Assembly: GCA_963700745.1 (NCBI GenBank)
Contig: CAVOYT010000004.1
Location: forward strand, 1 to 64,000
Direction of reading: 5' to 3'
DNA from: UBA10649 sp963700745
GTDB lineage: Bacteria > Actinomycetota > Actinomycetes > S36-B12
Length of the DNA stretch: 64,000 nucleotides
The notes beneath the pieces were generated by a model that was not told the DNA's origin, did not search any database, and saw only the letters and a program-made list of their open reading frames with translations. Made by a program: the position numbers and the translations under genes. Below are positions 1-10,498 of the stretch, piece by piece. Each line of letters opens with the position of its first letter. The first letter of the stretch is position 1.

Positions 1-461
1 GATCGGACCGGGTGGCCGTTTCTATCCCTGGGCGCGCCTACCGACAGATCATGGCGGCGATTGGCTTCATCCCGCGGGCATCGGGGTCACATCGGTCTCT
101 CCCGCTGACAGAGGACCCCGAACTCGGGTCATCGTGAGTACGCGTGCCAACCCCCAGTCGAGTCCCTATGTGAAGAGCGTTCTTCGAAGGTGGCCTCGTG
201 GGGCCGAGGGGGCTAGGGATGCATCTGCTGTCACCTCTTGCCCAGGTATCCGATGTCCGGGCCAGCTATCACGTTGGGCGCCTTCGGGTACACGAGAAAC
301 AGCCGATAGACATACGGACCGGACTGGTCGGTGGATCATCCGTGATCCGCGTCGTCGACGGCGCCACTGCCGGCTGTTCCGACCGGGCCAGTCATGCTGA
401 CCATAATGGCCAACGCCTACCGGATCGCAAAGCAATTTGGAGCAGGGGCCGCGGACGACGA
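1..461 (+). pseudogene. Mirror copy of the GMC oxidoreductase 3' end
   Basis: Pieces of the oxidoreductase C-terminus can be read here in several frames, for example STRANPQS and GSSVIRVVDG, and they match the minus-strand gene that ends at 3715. The stop codon of the good copy is replaced by sense codons. The piece belongs to the fold-back left arm and is probably not a separate genomic copy. Confidence 0.75.
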
Positions 462-1723
462 GCCGTCCCACGTACCCACCCTGCGGGAGCCTGCCAACCG
501 CGACTTGGGCTTGGTTCGCTGCACTGTTCGTCCTCTACTTTCTCGTCTTCCGCCGGCACCCAGATGGCGATGCTCGATCGACTTATCGGGAGCGACCTCT
601 CCTTCTATATCGGGACCTGGGCTCTGGAGCCCAACTCGAGGGCAGACCGGCCGACACAGAACTCTTTGGGCGGTATCTTTTCCGAGGGCATGTCCTTGGG
701 ACTCGAGGGCGCCTACAGCCGGAGTCGGCCTCGCGGGATGGATTCTACGCTCCCGGCTTTGGCTACGACGGGCTTCGGCGCGGCCGGTGTCGGCCTGATG
801 GTTTCTCTCGCCAGCGGGTTGAGCGCTCTGCTCGCTAGCGGGGCGACGCTCCTGATCGCCACTCACTCGGCTGGTGTCCGCCGCGCTCCTCTTCCTTGCC
901 CAGACGTCCCATGGTCTGTGGCCATTGCCCGCTCCATGTATTGGACGATCGGCATCAAACTGCTTCCTGCGCGGATCCTCATTCGGGTCATGCGGTCTCA
1001 GCGTCGCTCGATTGGCGGCTGGTTCTGGTGTCGCTACCGTCATGGCGCTTTCCGGCTACGAAGCACTTTACCGTCGTCTCGCGGCTGCCCGGAGGCGGCG
1101 GTAGTGGCCTACTACTCCGTTGCCGAGCGGTGGAGCGTCGGTTCAACCTTGCGTCACCTCGCGAGCCTGGTGGGTGCCGTTCTCGTGGGGTTCGTGCGGG
1201 CGCCTGCAGATTTTCACCTTGCGCAACTCTTCTGGCGAACCGGCGACGCTCGTGAATCGAGGAACTCCAAAGGTCGGCGCTCTCACGGACGGGCGTCGGA
1301 TCCGTTGAGCAGCCGCTGTTACTGCCCAGCCGACGGTGGTTTCGGTGACGCCCGGTGTGGTGCTGGAACATGCACCTCGAGTGCCGGTACTGGGCGTACA
1401 GGCCTTCTGGTTGTCCAGCAGTTCACTGATGCGGCGCTCCTGCTGGCGACCGGCCTCGTGATCGTCGTCGGCTTGGCGCGGCGCCCAGCCAATTCGGCTG
1501 CCGTTGAACAGGGCTCGACTGCTGGGGGCCGGCGTCTTGGCGCGTCCGACAGCGTCATGCATACATTCATGAACGTCAGTCTCTGGTTCCTCCCGACCGC
1601 TCGCGGTGGCCCTGCTCTGGCCCCCTGCGGCGCGGCGTTCGGTGGCCGACGGCCAAGCCCATGCACTGCCTTGTGGATCGCGCTTGTTGCCCTCTGACGG
1701 CCTCGCAACTCACCGTCAGGTAG
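457..1723 (+). pseudogene. Mirror copy of the membrane-protein gene
   Basis: Fragments such as LIGSDLSFYIGTWALEPNS and SVGSTLRHLASLVGAVL, in shifting frames, match the minus-strand membrane gene at 2384-3722. Many shifts break it. It ends at TAG 1721-1723, the counterpart of the stop at 2384. It is part of the fold-back left arm. Confidence 0.75.
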
Positions 1724-2045
1724 CGATCGGAGCTCTGCCGGAGGCGCTCCGCGAGCCCCAGCCAGCTGTCGGCGAGGTCGCGATCGGCGCCAGAGGCGTG
1801 TGCGGCCACCGCGCACGTTGCCGTGATGAAGGATGCCGGGAACGGCGCAGCTACTCCGGCTTCGGCCGTGATGTGGGGGCGAGAGAAGCCATCAGGGAGT
1901 CCAGCGGGACCCACTCGTCGATGAGGTCCTGTTCCTTGGCTGGGGTGGCACCGGCGATGGTCCTCGCTGCCACGACATCGGTGACTCTTGCTGGAGCGGA
2001 GACCAGGTGGGATCAGGGGGTCGGGCGCGACGCGGGCTCGAGCGG
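1703..2045 (-). pseudogene. Mirror copy of the partial hypothetical gene
   Basis: On the minus strand the stretch FITATCAVAAHASGADRDLA followed by DSWLGLAERLRQSSDRYLTV matches the C-terminus of the plus-strand gene that ends at 2408. In this arm the C-terminus is read more cleanly than in the right arm, which helps to reconstruct that protein. The stop codon of the other arm is lost here. Confidence 0.7.
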
Positions 2046-2067
2046 AGGGATGCTAGATGTTCCTTAC

Positions 2068-2408
2068 CGCTCGAGGCCCGCGTCGCGCCCAACCCCCTCA
2101 TCCCACTGGTCTCGCTCGCAAGAGTCACCGATGTCGTGGCAGCGAGGACCGTCGTCGGTGCCACCCCAGCCAAGGAACAGGACCTCATCGACGAGTGGGT
2201 CCCGCTGGACTCCCTGATGGCTTCTCTCGCCCCTACATCACGGCCGAAGCGAGTAGTGCGCGTTCCGGCGTCCCTCATCACGGCAACGTGCGCGGCGGCC
2301 CGCGCGCACGCCTCTGGGGCCGATGCGCGACCTCGCCGACAGCTGGCTGGGGCTCATGGACGCCTCCGGCAGAGCTCCGATCGCTACTTGACGGTGAGTT
2401 GCGAGTAG
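2068..2408 (+). CDS. Hypothetical protein, C-terminal fragment (5' end lost at the fold)
   Basis: I do not recognise a family. The open frame begins at the fold point, so the N-terminus is missing. The visible part reads NPLIPLVSLARVTDVVAART, then VVGATPAKEQDLIDEWVPLD, and after a shift near 2245-2330 it ends RLRQSSDRYLTVSCE before TAG 2406-2408. Combining both arms gives a fairly hydrophilic helical tail of about 115 residues. It converges on the membrane-protein gene and overlaps its 3' end by about 25 bases. The coding direction is supported by the same frame surviving in both noisy arms; no function can be given. Confidence 0.45.
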
Positions 2409-3722
2409 GCGAAGGACACGAGGAGTGCGAGGGCAACAAGCGCGATCCACAACCACGGCAGTGGCCGCCGCTTGGCGGTCGCCACCGAACGCCGCACCGG
2501 CGGCCACAGCAGGGCCACCGCGAGCGGGACCGTCGGGAGGAACCAGAGACTGACGTTCATGAATGTGTGCATGATGCTGTGCGGACGCGCCAAGAGAAAC
2601 CAGCCGAGGGCCCCCAGCAGTCCGACGAACCAGGCGATCCCGAGACCCTGTTCGCGACGGACTCCGAGATTGGCTGGGCGCCGCGCCAAGCCGACGACGA
2701 TCACGAGGCCGGTCGCCAGCAGGAGCGCAGCCATCGTGAACTGCTGGACGACCGGGAGGCTCGCCTGTACGCCCAGTACCGGCACTCGGAGGTACATGTC
2801 CAGCACAGCACCGGGCGTCACCGAAACCACGTCGCTGGCGCTAACAGCGCTCTCAACGGATCCGACGCCGGTCCGTGAGAGCGCCGACCTTTGGAGTTCC
2901 TCGATTCGCGACCAGTCGCCGGCTCGCCAGAAGAGTTGCGCAAGGTGGATCCCCAGCGCCGCCGCGAACCCCGCGAGAACCGCACCCACCAGGCTCGCGA
3001 GGTAACGCAAGGTTGAACCGACGCTCCACCGCTCGGCAACGGAGTAGTAGGCCACTACCGCCGCCTGGGCAGCCGCGACGACGGTGAAGTATTCGTAGCC
3101 GGAAAGCGCGGCGATGACGGTCGTGACAAACGACGCCAGAACCAGCCGCCGGATCGAGCGACGCTGAGACCGCATGACCCAAATGAGGATCACGGCAGGG
3201 AGCAGTTTGATGCCGATCGTCCAGTACATGGAGCGGGCAATGGCCACAGACCATGGGAGCATCAGGGCGAGGAAGAGGAGCGCGGCAGACACCCGGCCGA
3301 GTGAGTGGCGAATCAGGTAGCGTCGCCCCGCTAGCGAGCAGAGCGCTCAACCCGCTGGCGAGAGAAACCATGAGGCCGACACCGGCCGCGCCGAAGCCCG
3401 TCGTAGCCGAAGCCGGGAGCGTGAGAATCCATCCCGCGAGGCCGAACTGCCGGCTGTAGGCGCCCTCGAGTCCCAAGGACATGCCCTCGGAGAAGATGCC
3501 GCCCAAAGAGTTCTGTGCCAGTCGGCCGGTCACCATCGAGTTGGGCTCCAGAGCCCAGGTCCCGATATAGAAGGAAAGGTCGCTCCCGATGAGTCGATCG
3601 AGCATCGCCATCTGGGGGTACCAGCGGAAGACGAGGAAGTAGAGGACGAACAGTGCAGCGAACCAAGCCCAAGTGCGGTTGGCAGGCTCCGCAGGGTGGG
3701 GTACGTGGTGACGGCTAGTCAT
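2384..3722 (-). CDS. Polytopic membrane protein, possible GT-C-like or polysaccharide-related
   Basis: The product is about 445 residues with a series of long hydrophobic segments from the first 30 residues (TWAWFAALFVLYFLVF) to the end (LWIALVALALLVSFAYSQLT). A single frameshift near 3300 separates the N-terminal 140 residues from the remaining 300. The start is ATG 3722, whose first bases overlap the stop of the GMC oxidoreductase gene (ATGACTAG), so the two are probably translated together. No named domain is evident. Its layout, with an acidic segment early (LIGSDLSFYIG) and many membrane spans, resembles large membrane proteins of actinobacterial polysaccharide loci, but this is inference from context. 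A second, damaged copy lies in the fold-back arm. Confidence 0.6.
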
Positions 3723-5195
3723 CGCGGCCTTCTCCAAATTGCTGGGCGATCCGGTAGGCGTTGGCCATTATCGTCAGCGTGACTGGCCCGGTCGGAACAA
3801 CCGGCAGTGCGGCGCCGTCGACGACGCGGATCACGGATGATCCACCGACCAGTCCGGTCCGTGTGTCTATCGGCTGTTCTCCGTGTACCCGAAGGCGCCC
3901 AACGTGGTAGCTCGCCCCGACATCGGATACCTGGGCAAGAGGTGACAGCAGATGCATCCCCAGCCCCCTCAGCCGAGGAGCCGCCTTTCGAAGAACCCTC
4001 TTCACATAGGCAGTCGACTGGGGGTTGGCACGCGTACTCACGATGACCCGAGTTTCGGGGTCCTCTGTCGAGCGGGAGAGACCGATGTGACCCGAGACGT
4101 CCGCAGGGATGAAGCCGATCGCCGCCATGATCTGTCGGTAGGCGCGCCCGGGAATGAGACGGGCCACCGGTCCGATCAAGCCTTGGGCGCGTTTTGCGAA
4201 CGACGGATCGGACTCATAGATCGAGAGGTGGAAGTCTGGTGAGCCTGGAGCGCCACCGCTGGCCGCGAACATCTGCGCGAGCGCGTACGTAGGCGTTCCC
4301 GGTCCGGCGCCTGCGTCGGCAGCAGCGGGACGTAAAAGAGTTGGCGGTCGTCCAACGTCGCTTCTCCGTCGATGAGGTCGCTATTCATCAGCAGGACGCT
4401 CGTACGCGATGCTGCCGGCAGCGAGCAAGACCAATCTGCTCGAAACGGTCGACAGGCTCTGCGATGTCCGGTCGACGTAGCGCACCCGGCGCACCGTGGT
4501 GGACTCGGTGACTTCCACGGCGAAGCCGTCGATCACCGGAAGGTCGGAAACGCCTCCACCAACTGCTGGATGCGCGGTCCCGCATCGAAGATCACGCCCT
4601 CCGGGCAGCCGTCCAGGCACAGGCCACACGCGATGCACCCCTGTCCCATTGGGGCGGTGGCATTGCGGCCCAAACCCACGAGCACGCCCCGAGTAGGGGT
4701 CGAGCGAGCCCGCTCCAACATCCACGACACCCTGCGAGTAAGAGGTTGGCTTCCGGGGAAGGAAGTGGGCCACGGGAACCGAGTCGACAAACTGTCGTGG
4801 TCACCCTGGTGGCTGATGACTTGGAGGATCGCTGCATAGGCGGTCCCCATCGCTGACGCTTCGTTTCCCCAGGGGTCAAGGTCCTTCCCTGAGAAGACCT
4901 GGATGTTCATCGCCGAAACCGTCGATAGACCTCCGGGGACCGAGGAGACAGGAATAGGGCCGGAGACATCGAAACGGGCACAGGAGGCACGCGGGTACCG
5001 GTACATGTCCGAACTGCCGAATCGGGTCTTCCTGGCCAGGCTGCTCTTGGAGCTGCCAGGCTCGTCGTACGGACCGTCCCAGCCGCCCTGCGGGGTCAGA
5101 ACCGTGGGCCGATGTCCGGCTGCAACGAGAGCCAACAGGGCACCAAAGGCACTTGGACCGCCGCCTATGACGAGCAACTCAGGGGGCTCCTGCAC
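3715..5195 (-). CDS. GMC-family FAD oxidoreductase with a Cys-rich motif
   Basis: This is a flavin-dependent alcohol or sugar oxidoreductase of the GMC family. The N-terminus has the dinucleotide-binding motif LLVIGGGPSAFGALLAL. The middle has CIACGLCLDGCPEG, the four-cysteine cluster seen in long-chain-alcohol-oxidase-type GMC enzymes, and a segment LVLLAAGSIA before the substrate domain. The C-terminus has GSSVIRVVDGAALPVVPTG followed by IMANAYRIA, the usual GMC ending. GTG 5195 is taken as start: it lies 4 bases after the stop of the upstream glycosyltransferase and is preceded by GAGGA. Frameshifts near 4540, 4410 and 4290 split the frame. Its substrate is unknown; a nucleotide-sugar or lipid-linked intermediate is possible from context. 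Confidence 0.75.
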
Positions 5196-5199
5196 TGCG

Positions 5200-5949
5200 T
5201 CAGTCCTCGAGGAGTATTCGTCGGCTTCGGGCACGCTCGATGAGGATGGCACTGAGCGCACGGAAGCCGTCCGGAATCGCCTTGAGGTTTGACGCTCCAT
5301 GCCAGCGGGCCGACTCAATGGAAGGGATCTCTACGACGTTCAGGCCACGGCGGGCGCTGCGGCAGAAGATCAGAGATTCGATCTCAAAGCCCTGACCGTA
5401 GGACATGCCCCGGCTGAAGGGCAGGCTGCCGACCTTGGAGTCGTAGTAGAAGACGTCCATCTGCTCCAGGGCCGACCGACGGAAAGCGGCGTAGCCGTAT
5501 GCCAGATCGGTCCAGTTGACATCAAAGATGGTGTTGGCGAGACCGGTCAGTACGCGGTTGCCGAAGGAGCGGAACGGCGTCAGGTCCTCGGAGCCTCCTC
5601 GGGGAAGATATCGACTACCACGGACGACATCCGCGCCCGCATCGAGTGCAGCAATGAACGCCGGTATCTCGCTGGTGTCCATCGACCCATCCGCGTCGAT
5701 CATCACCGCGTACTCGCAGGACGCGACCCGGAGCCCAAGGGAAAGCGCAGCACCCTTTCCCCTTGAACGCTGGATGACCACTTTGGAGACACGTGGATGA
5801 GCCTCAGCGACCGCGACAGTGTCGTCGGTCGAATTCCCGTCGATCACGATGGCTTCGTCGATATCCCTTGGCAGGGAGTCAAGAATTCTCGGCAGATTCT
5901 GCGCCTCATTCCGGGCCGGGATGATGACGCTCACTCCCGGTCTGCTCAC
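5200..5949 (-). CDS. Family 2 glycosyltransferase, dolichyl-phosphate mannose synthase-like
   Basis: Intact, 249 residues. It has the GT-A fold marks of family 2: VSVIIPARNEAQNLPRIL at the N-terminus, VIDGNSTDDT for nucleotide binding and the metal-binding MIDADGSMD in the place of the DxD motif. There is no C-terminal membrane domain, so it is probably a peripheral enzyme that uses a nucleotide sugar to glycosylate a polyprenyl phosphate or a lipid-linked acceptor. It is followed within 5 bases by the GMC oxidoreductase gene, and the two with the membrane protein form a likely operon. Its base composition is visibly less GC-rich than the glycosyltransferase gene next to it at 6019, which suggests a separate origin for this block. 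Confidence 0.88.
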   Translation of the reverse strand: MSRPGVSVIIPARNEAQNLPRILDSLPRDIDEAIVIDGNSTDDTVAVAEAHPRVSKVVIQRSRGKGAALSLGLRVASCEYAVMIDADGSMDTSEIPAFIAALDAGADVVRGSRYLPRGGSEDLTPFRSFGNRVLTGLANTIFDVNWTDLAYGYAAFRRSALEQMDVFYYDSKVGSLPFSRGMSYGQGFEIESLIFCRSARRGLNVVEIPSIESARWHGASNLKAIPDGFRALSAILIERARSRRILLED

Positions 5950-6018
5950 GGAACCTGACCATACATGAGCGGCGTACCCGGGCTCCCTCTGAATCTAGTC
6001 GCGGACTCCTGCCACCTG

Positions 6019-7871
6019 CTATCGGCCTCCACGGCCCTTGAGCTTGCGCAGGGGCGCGGTGACCTTCCACGAGCGGGTGCCCATCACGAAGTCGAGTTCC
6101 TGACGCAGTGCCGCCGCGGCGGCCTTGTGCGCCACGACCTCGGCGCGCAGGTCGTCGGCCGCCAGGACCACGAACGATCGGATCCCGAGGAACCCCTCGA
6201 TCGAGTCGTGGGCATCGACGACGGTCAGGGACACCTGCGCTGGCTCGCCGGCACGCCCGTCTCCCAGCGGCAGGGTGATGACCGAGCCGAGGTAGACGTC
6301 CTCGCGCACCGGACCACCCGGACCGACCGCCTCGATCGTCGCGCGACCGGGCATCGACCGCGTCGACAGCAGCAGGACCAGCGGTCCGTCGACCGGGCGC
6401 AGGACCCGCACGTCGACGCGCCGTCCGGGCCGCAGCTCGTTCCCCCACGGCTGCGGCGAGCCGAACGTCCCGATCACGGCGGCGTCCACGACCTCGAAGT
6501 CGCGATCCCCGCGCGGCTGGCGCAGCATCGGGGTCATCCCCTCGTCCTGGAGGTGGGCCAGGTACTGGTCGGCGTGCCCGGCGTCGGGCGCCGGCTGACC
6601 GACCGCGAGCATGTACTCGCGGCCGAGCTCGATCTGGGGGATCACCGGCGTCCTCGCTTCTGCTGCCGCGGCCGCGGCCACCTCGTCGAGCATGATGTCA
6701 GCAACTCGCTGCCACGTGATCGGGCTGGCCTCGTCCTCCGCGATGCGCCGCTCCGCCTCGAGCCGCGCTGCCGCGTCGAGGGCCCGGCTCTCGAGCACGC
6801 GCACGAGATCGTCCACGTCGTCCGACGCGAAGTAGGCGGCCAGGTCGCGGCCGGCCTCCGGCAGCGACGAGTTGTGCGCGACCACCGGCAGCTTCCCGAA
6901 GGCCAGGCTCTCCGAGACCGGCAGCCCCCAGCCCTCGTAGCGGGACGGGTACACCGTGAAGTCGGCATGGGCGTAGAAGCGCGCCAGGTCGGCGTCGGAG
7001 ACGCTGCTCGACAGCACGCTCACCTTGCCGTCGAGCCCGGACGACCGCGACGTACTCGCCGAGGAACTCGTCCGCGTGCCAGCCGAGCCGTCCGATGCAG
7101 ACCAGGTCGGGGACTGCGTCGGCGCCGCGCGCCGTCGATGAGCCGCTGCCACGCGCGCAGCGCGAGCAGGTGGTTCTTCCGCGACTCCACCGTGCCGACG
7201 AACAGGGCGTACGGACGCGGCCACGGCGGGTCGGTCACGTCGAACTGCCCCGGCATCAGCCCGCAGGGCAGGCCCGTGACCGCGCCCCGCGGTGCGGCGC
7301 CAGCCGCGCTCGGTGCAGTGCCGCTCATAGTCGCGCCTGCTCGACGCCGAGATCGCCGGGATGCGCGGAACCGGTCTGCGTGATGAGGTTGAGGTACCGG
7401 TCGAACAGCTGGTTCACCGCCGCGGTGTGGCCGGTCTCGAGCACCGGCGTCAGGTCGTACAGCAGGTAGACGCACCGGGCTCCGCGCCGCCTGCGCGTCC
7501 CGGGCGGCCAGCATCAGCGCGTCGTTGATCCAGACGGCGCCGAGGAAGACGAGGACCGTCGCCGCGTCGATCGCGACCGGAGCGGCGCGTCGTGCGCTCG
7601 TTCAAGGCACGCGGTGGCGCGTGCGCCAGGCCGGCGCGATCGAGGGTGTCCGCTCGCGAGACGCCCGATGCGACGAGGGTCTGCGTCTCGCCGGTCGGTG
7701 AGCGCGACGAAGACGCCTCGCGGGCGATCCAGCACGACGGCGCGAGCATCGCGGTCCGCCGCCAGCATCAGCGGCGCGATCTCCGCGATGACCCGCTGCA
7801 CCCCCGACACCGACTCCTGGCGCTGCAGGAACTCGACGAGGTCGGTGACGTCGAGCAGCGATCCGACCCAT
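6019..7871 (-). CDS. Family 4 glycosyltransferase with accessory C-terminal domain
   Basis: The gene is broken by at least five shifts (about 7860, 7660, 7480-7330, 7140, 7060), but the parts are clear. The N-terminal half has RQESVSGVQRVIAEIAPLML, typical of GT4 donors of the mannosyl/rhamnosyl type. The hinge has PYALFVGTVESRKNHLLAL and the C-terminal Rossmann half has ADFTVYPSRYEGWGLPVSES with the E-x7-E signature. A long extra domain of about 200 residues follows, ending in MGTRSWKVTAPLRKL, a tail common in cell-surface glycan glycosyltransferases. The start at ATG 7871 is uncertain because a shift lies just after it. It is divergent from the membrane gene starting at 7916. Confidence 0.75.
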
Positions 7872-7915
7872 GTTCGTAGCGTAGGGGAGTCGATCGCGCC
7901 TCCTATGCTGACGCC

Positions 7916-9657
7916 GTGCACGGTACCCACCGTCGACCACGTCGCGGCCTCGACAGTCCGGTCGTCGACGCCGGCATCGTGCTGGTCATCAGCGTCTTCA
8001 CCGCCTTCCTGTCCGGGTCCCGCACGTGGACCGGGTTCAACTCGCCCGACTCGGAGTTCTACGCCTCCCTGGCGCTCTTCGGCGACGACGTCGCGGACCG
8101 GGCCATCGATCCCGCCTACACCTGGACGCGGCTGGGCTACATCGCTCCGGTGCGGCTTCTGGTGACGACGCTCGATCCCTGGCTGGGCTTCGCCCTCTGG
8201 CGGTTCCTGCTCATCGCGATCTTCGTCGGCTCGATCTACGGCGTCGTCCGGCTCGCGAGCACCCGGCAGCTGGCCGTCATCGTGGCCACCCTCGCATCGC
8301 TGAACACCGTCGTCCTCAGCTTCTTCGGCAACACCTACCTGACCGGCACGACCATCTCGGCGATCGCCGCTGCTGCTCGCGCTCGGGGCCTGGGGGAGCC
8401 TGGGAACGCCGACGACGACCGTGGGTTCCCGTGCTGCTCTCGGGGGCAGTGGCCGGCTGGCTCGCCATGGTGAACCCGTACGCCATGCTGCTCGGACTGT
8501 CGATGTGGCTCGTCCTGCGCGCGGTCCTGCTGGTCCGCGATGGGCCACCCCGCTGGCGGAACCTGCGCCGCGATGCCGGGATCGCACTCGGCGGCTTCGC
8601 CGCCGTCTTCGGGGTCCTCCTGCTGTCGGGGGATTCATCTTCCCGCGCCTCAACTGGTTCTCGACCTACCTGACCTGGAACTCCCGGCTCGACTACGCGA
8701 CCTTCATCGGCGACGCGGAGGCCTGGCAGCGCGACATCGCACTGCTGGTCCCCGTGCTCGCGGTGCTCATCGCGCTCGTCGCCGTCGTGGCCGTGCCCAG
8801 GAGCCGCTTCTCCGTCGTCCGCCATCGGCCTGTCCGCTGGTCAACATCGCCTTCACCTTCGCCTACCTGGCGCTCGTCCCCGGTCCGTGGCTGGAGGCAC
8901 CGACCTACGTCGCGAAGCTCTGGCCCGGCGCGCTCGTCGCGATCGCGCTGGCGTTCGCCGCGATCGTCGGGCGTCGGGACCTCGGCTGGCCCGGATGGGC
9001 CGTGGGCGCGGCCTGGCACTGCTCCTGACGCTCTGGGCCGGCAGGTGGGACACCGACCTCTCCCGCACGCAGGGGTCTGGTGATCGCGGGCTGTCGTGCT
9101 CGTCCTCACGCGCGGTGGCGGCGGTGCTGCTGCGCCGCGGCCCGGCCGTGGCCGCCGGCAGTCGTCACCGTCGCGGCGATCGGCTGGCCTGGCGATCGGC
9201 GCGCAGGTGCTGCAGAACGGCCGCGGCCTCGTCGGCTCCTACGGGCAGTTCCCGTTCCGCGCCGCCTACGTGGACTTCGACACCGAGATGCTCATGCGCT
9301 CCAAGGTGACCGCCGAGGAGTTCGTCCTCGACCGGACCACGAAGGACGACACGGTCGCGATCTGGACCGACGCCGACCGGCTCACGGCCGGCATCGCCGC
9401 CATGCAGCTGTGGGGCTGGTACAACAACATCGCCGAGGGCGACGAGCTCAACGCTGCGGAGTCCCTGGCCCTCACGGAGAGCCGGCCGACCGCGATCGCG
9501 ATGTACGCACCCACCCGCGACCAGATCTACGCCTTCTGGGCGACCCTGCCGACCTCGTCGCGCACCGACGCCGCCGGAGTGCACGGAGGTCCCGTTCCTG
9601 GGGATCGGCTCACCCGCGGCGCAGGTGTGCGTGACGCACCTGAACTGGAGCGGCTAG
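7916..9657 (+). CDS. Large polytopic membrane protein of the polysaccharide cluster (GT-C-like)
   Basis: About 580 residues in at least six frame pieces (shifts near 8370, 8440, 8640, 8815, 9020, 9090-9200, 9570). The N-terminus has a membrane span DAGIVLVISVFTAFLSG followed by an extracellular-type loop TGFNSPDSEFYASLALFGDD. This arrangement, an acidic residue pair after the first span, is that of GT-C glycosyltransferases using polyprenyl-linked donors. Many further spans follow (WLAMVNPYAMLLGLSMWLVL and others), then a soluble tail with IWTDADRLTAG. It ends CVTHLNWSG with TAG 9655-9657, sharing the four bases CTAG with the stop of the opposing glycosyltransferase gene. The GTG start at 7916 is the first plausible one. 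Function as a glycosyltransferase is inferred from topology and context. Confidence 0.6.
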
Positions 9658-10498
9658 AGCAGGTTCCTCAGCAGGCGAGGCCCGCTCAGCTCCGGCTTCG
9701 TGCGCCGGGGTGGCGACGGCGGCCAGGGAGCGCAGGTCACCGCAGCCGACCGACGGTTCCGCCGAGCTCGCCCACTCCGGCCGACAGTCGTCCCGACCGT
9801 CGACCGGTCCTGGTGCCCGCGGTCGAGGCCGACCTCCTGCCCGGCCGACACGCGGTAGTCGATCACCAGCTCCGTCGTCGACCAGGAGCTCCTCCCGGGC
9901 CGCAGCGACCAGGCTCCACCACCGGTCGTGCAGCCATCCCGGGGGGATCTGGACGTGCGCGAACGCCGACGGGCGGACGGCACTGGCCCCGCCGGTGGCG
10001 ACCGAGTGACGCAGGACGACGCGCATCCGGCTCGGCCGGATCAGCGCCCTGGAAGTCGTCGGGGATCGGGAAGGCCGTCGCGCAGGGTCCCACCCGTCGG
10101 CTGCCCCGACTCGTCCACCAGTCGCCCGTCCGAGGCCAGCATCGTGACGTCCGGTCGGACCTCGAGGACTCCGGCCTGGTGGCCGATCCGGTTGTGGTGC
10201 CACACGTCATCGTGGTCGCCCAGGACCGCGACGTCGCAGTCCAGGCACTGCGCCAGGCCCTGCCGGAAGTTGTCCGCGATCCGGCTCGGTGCGATCAGCG
10301 GCCGGTCGTCGTCGAGGGCACCACGCGCACGCGGTCGCCGAACACCCGGCCGATGATCTCGCGCGTCCCGTCCGTGGACGCGTCGTCGACGACCACGATC
10401 ACGTCGGCCGGGCGGCCCTGACCCACCACGCTGGCCAGCGTCCGCTCGATCCAGCGCTCGGAGTCGTGCGTCACCAGCACGGCCGCCACGCGGGTCAT
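9654..10498 (-). CDS. Family 2 glycosyltransferase
   Basis: The N-terminus MTRVAAVLVTHDSERWIERT and the segment VIVVVDDASTDGTREII are typical of GT2 enzymes of the rhamnosyltransferase (WbbL) type. After a shift near 10300 the frame continues with QCLDCDVAVLGDHDDVWHHN, whose DHDD is the metal-binding motif. Further shifts near 10090-9990 and 9850 break the C-terminal third, which ends ELSGPRLLRNLL. The start ATG 10498 overlaps the stop of the upstream gene as ATGA, indicating coupled translation. Probably cytoplasmic and adds a sugar to the growing lipid-linked repeat unit. Confidence 0.75.

Larger units (their letters stand above)
1..2045. repeat. Left arm of a 2 kb fold-back inverted duplication
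   Basis: Read as reverse complement, this arm matches 2068-4177 along its whole length, with many scattered substitutions and small indels (roughly nine bases in ten agree in the parts I compared). Position 1 pairs with about 4177 and position 2045 with about 2068, leaving a spacer of about 20 bases. The arm is some 65 bases shorter than its partner and its reading frames are far more broken. It looks like a low-quality second pass over the same molecule, so the real contig probably starts near 2067. Confidence 0.9.
2068..4177. repeat. Right arm of the fold-back inverted duplication
   Basis: This is the better-quality copy of the inverted pair. Its genes read with far fewer shifts than those of the left arm and continue without a break into unique sequence beyond 4177, so this arm should be taken as the true locus. 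It holds the 3' end of a plus-strand gene, a membrane-protein gene and the 3' third of a GMC oxidoreductase gene. Confidence 0.9.

Noticed and set aside
1850..2290. The same peptide (VGAREAIRESSGTHSSMRSC) read on both strands, possibly a repeated gene
   Set aside because: It is the fold-back palindrome seen from both sides and in the wrong frame; the coding frame is the one ending at 2408.
5965..7383. A 472-codon plus-strand frame opposite the family 4 glycosyltransferase
   Set aside because: It is rich in Arg, His and Asp with no family pattern, and the minus strand shows clear GT4 motifs.
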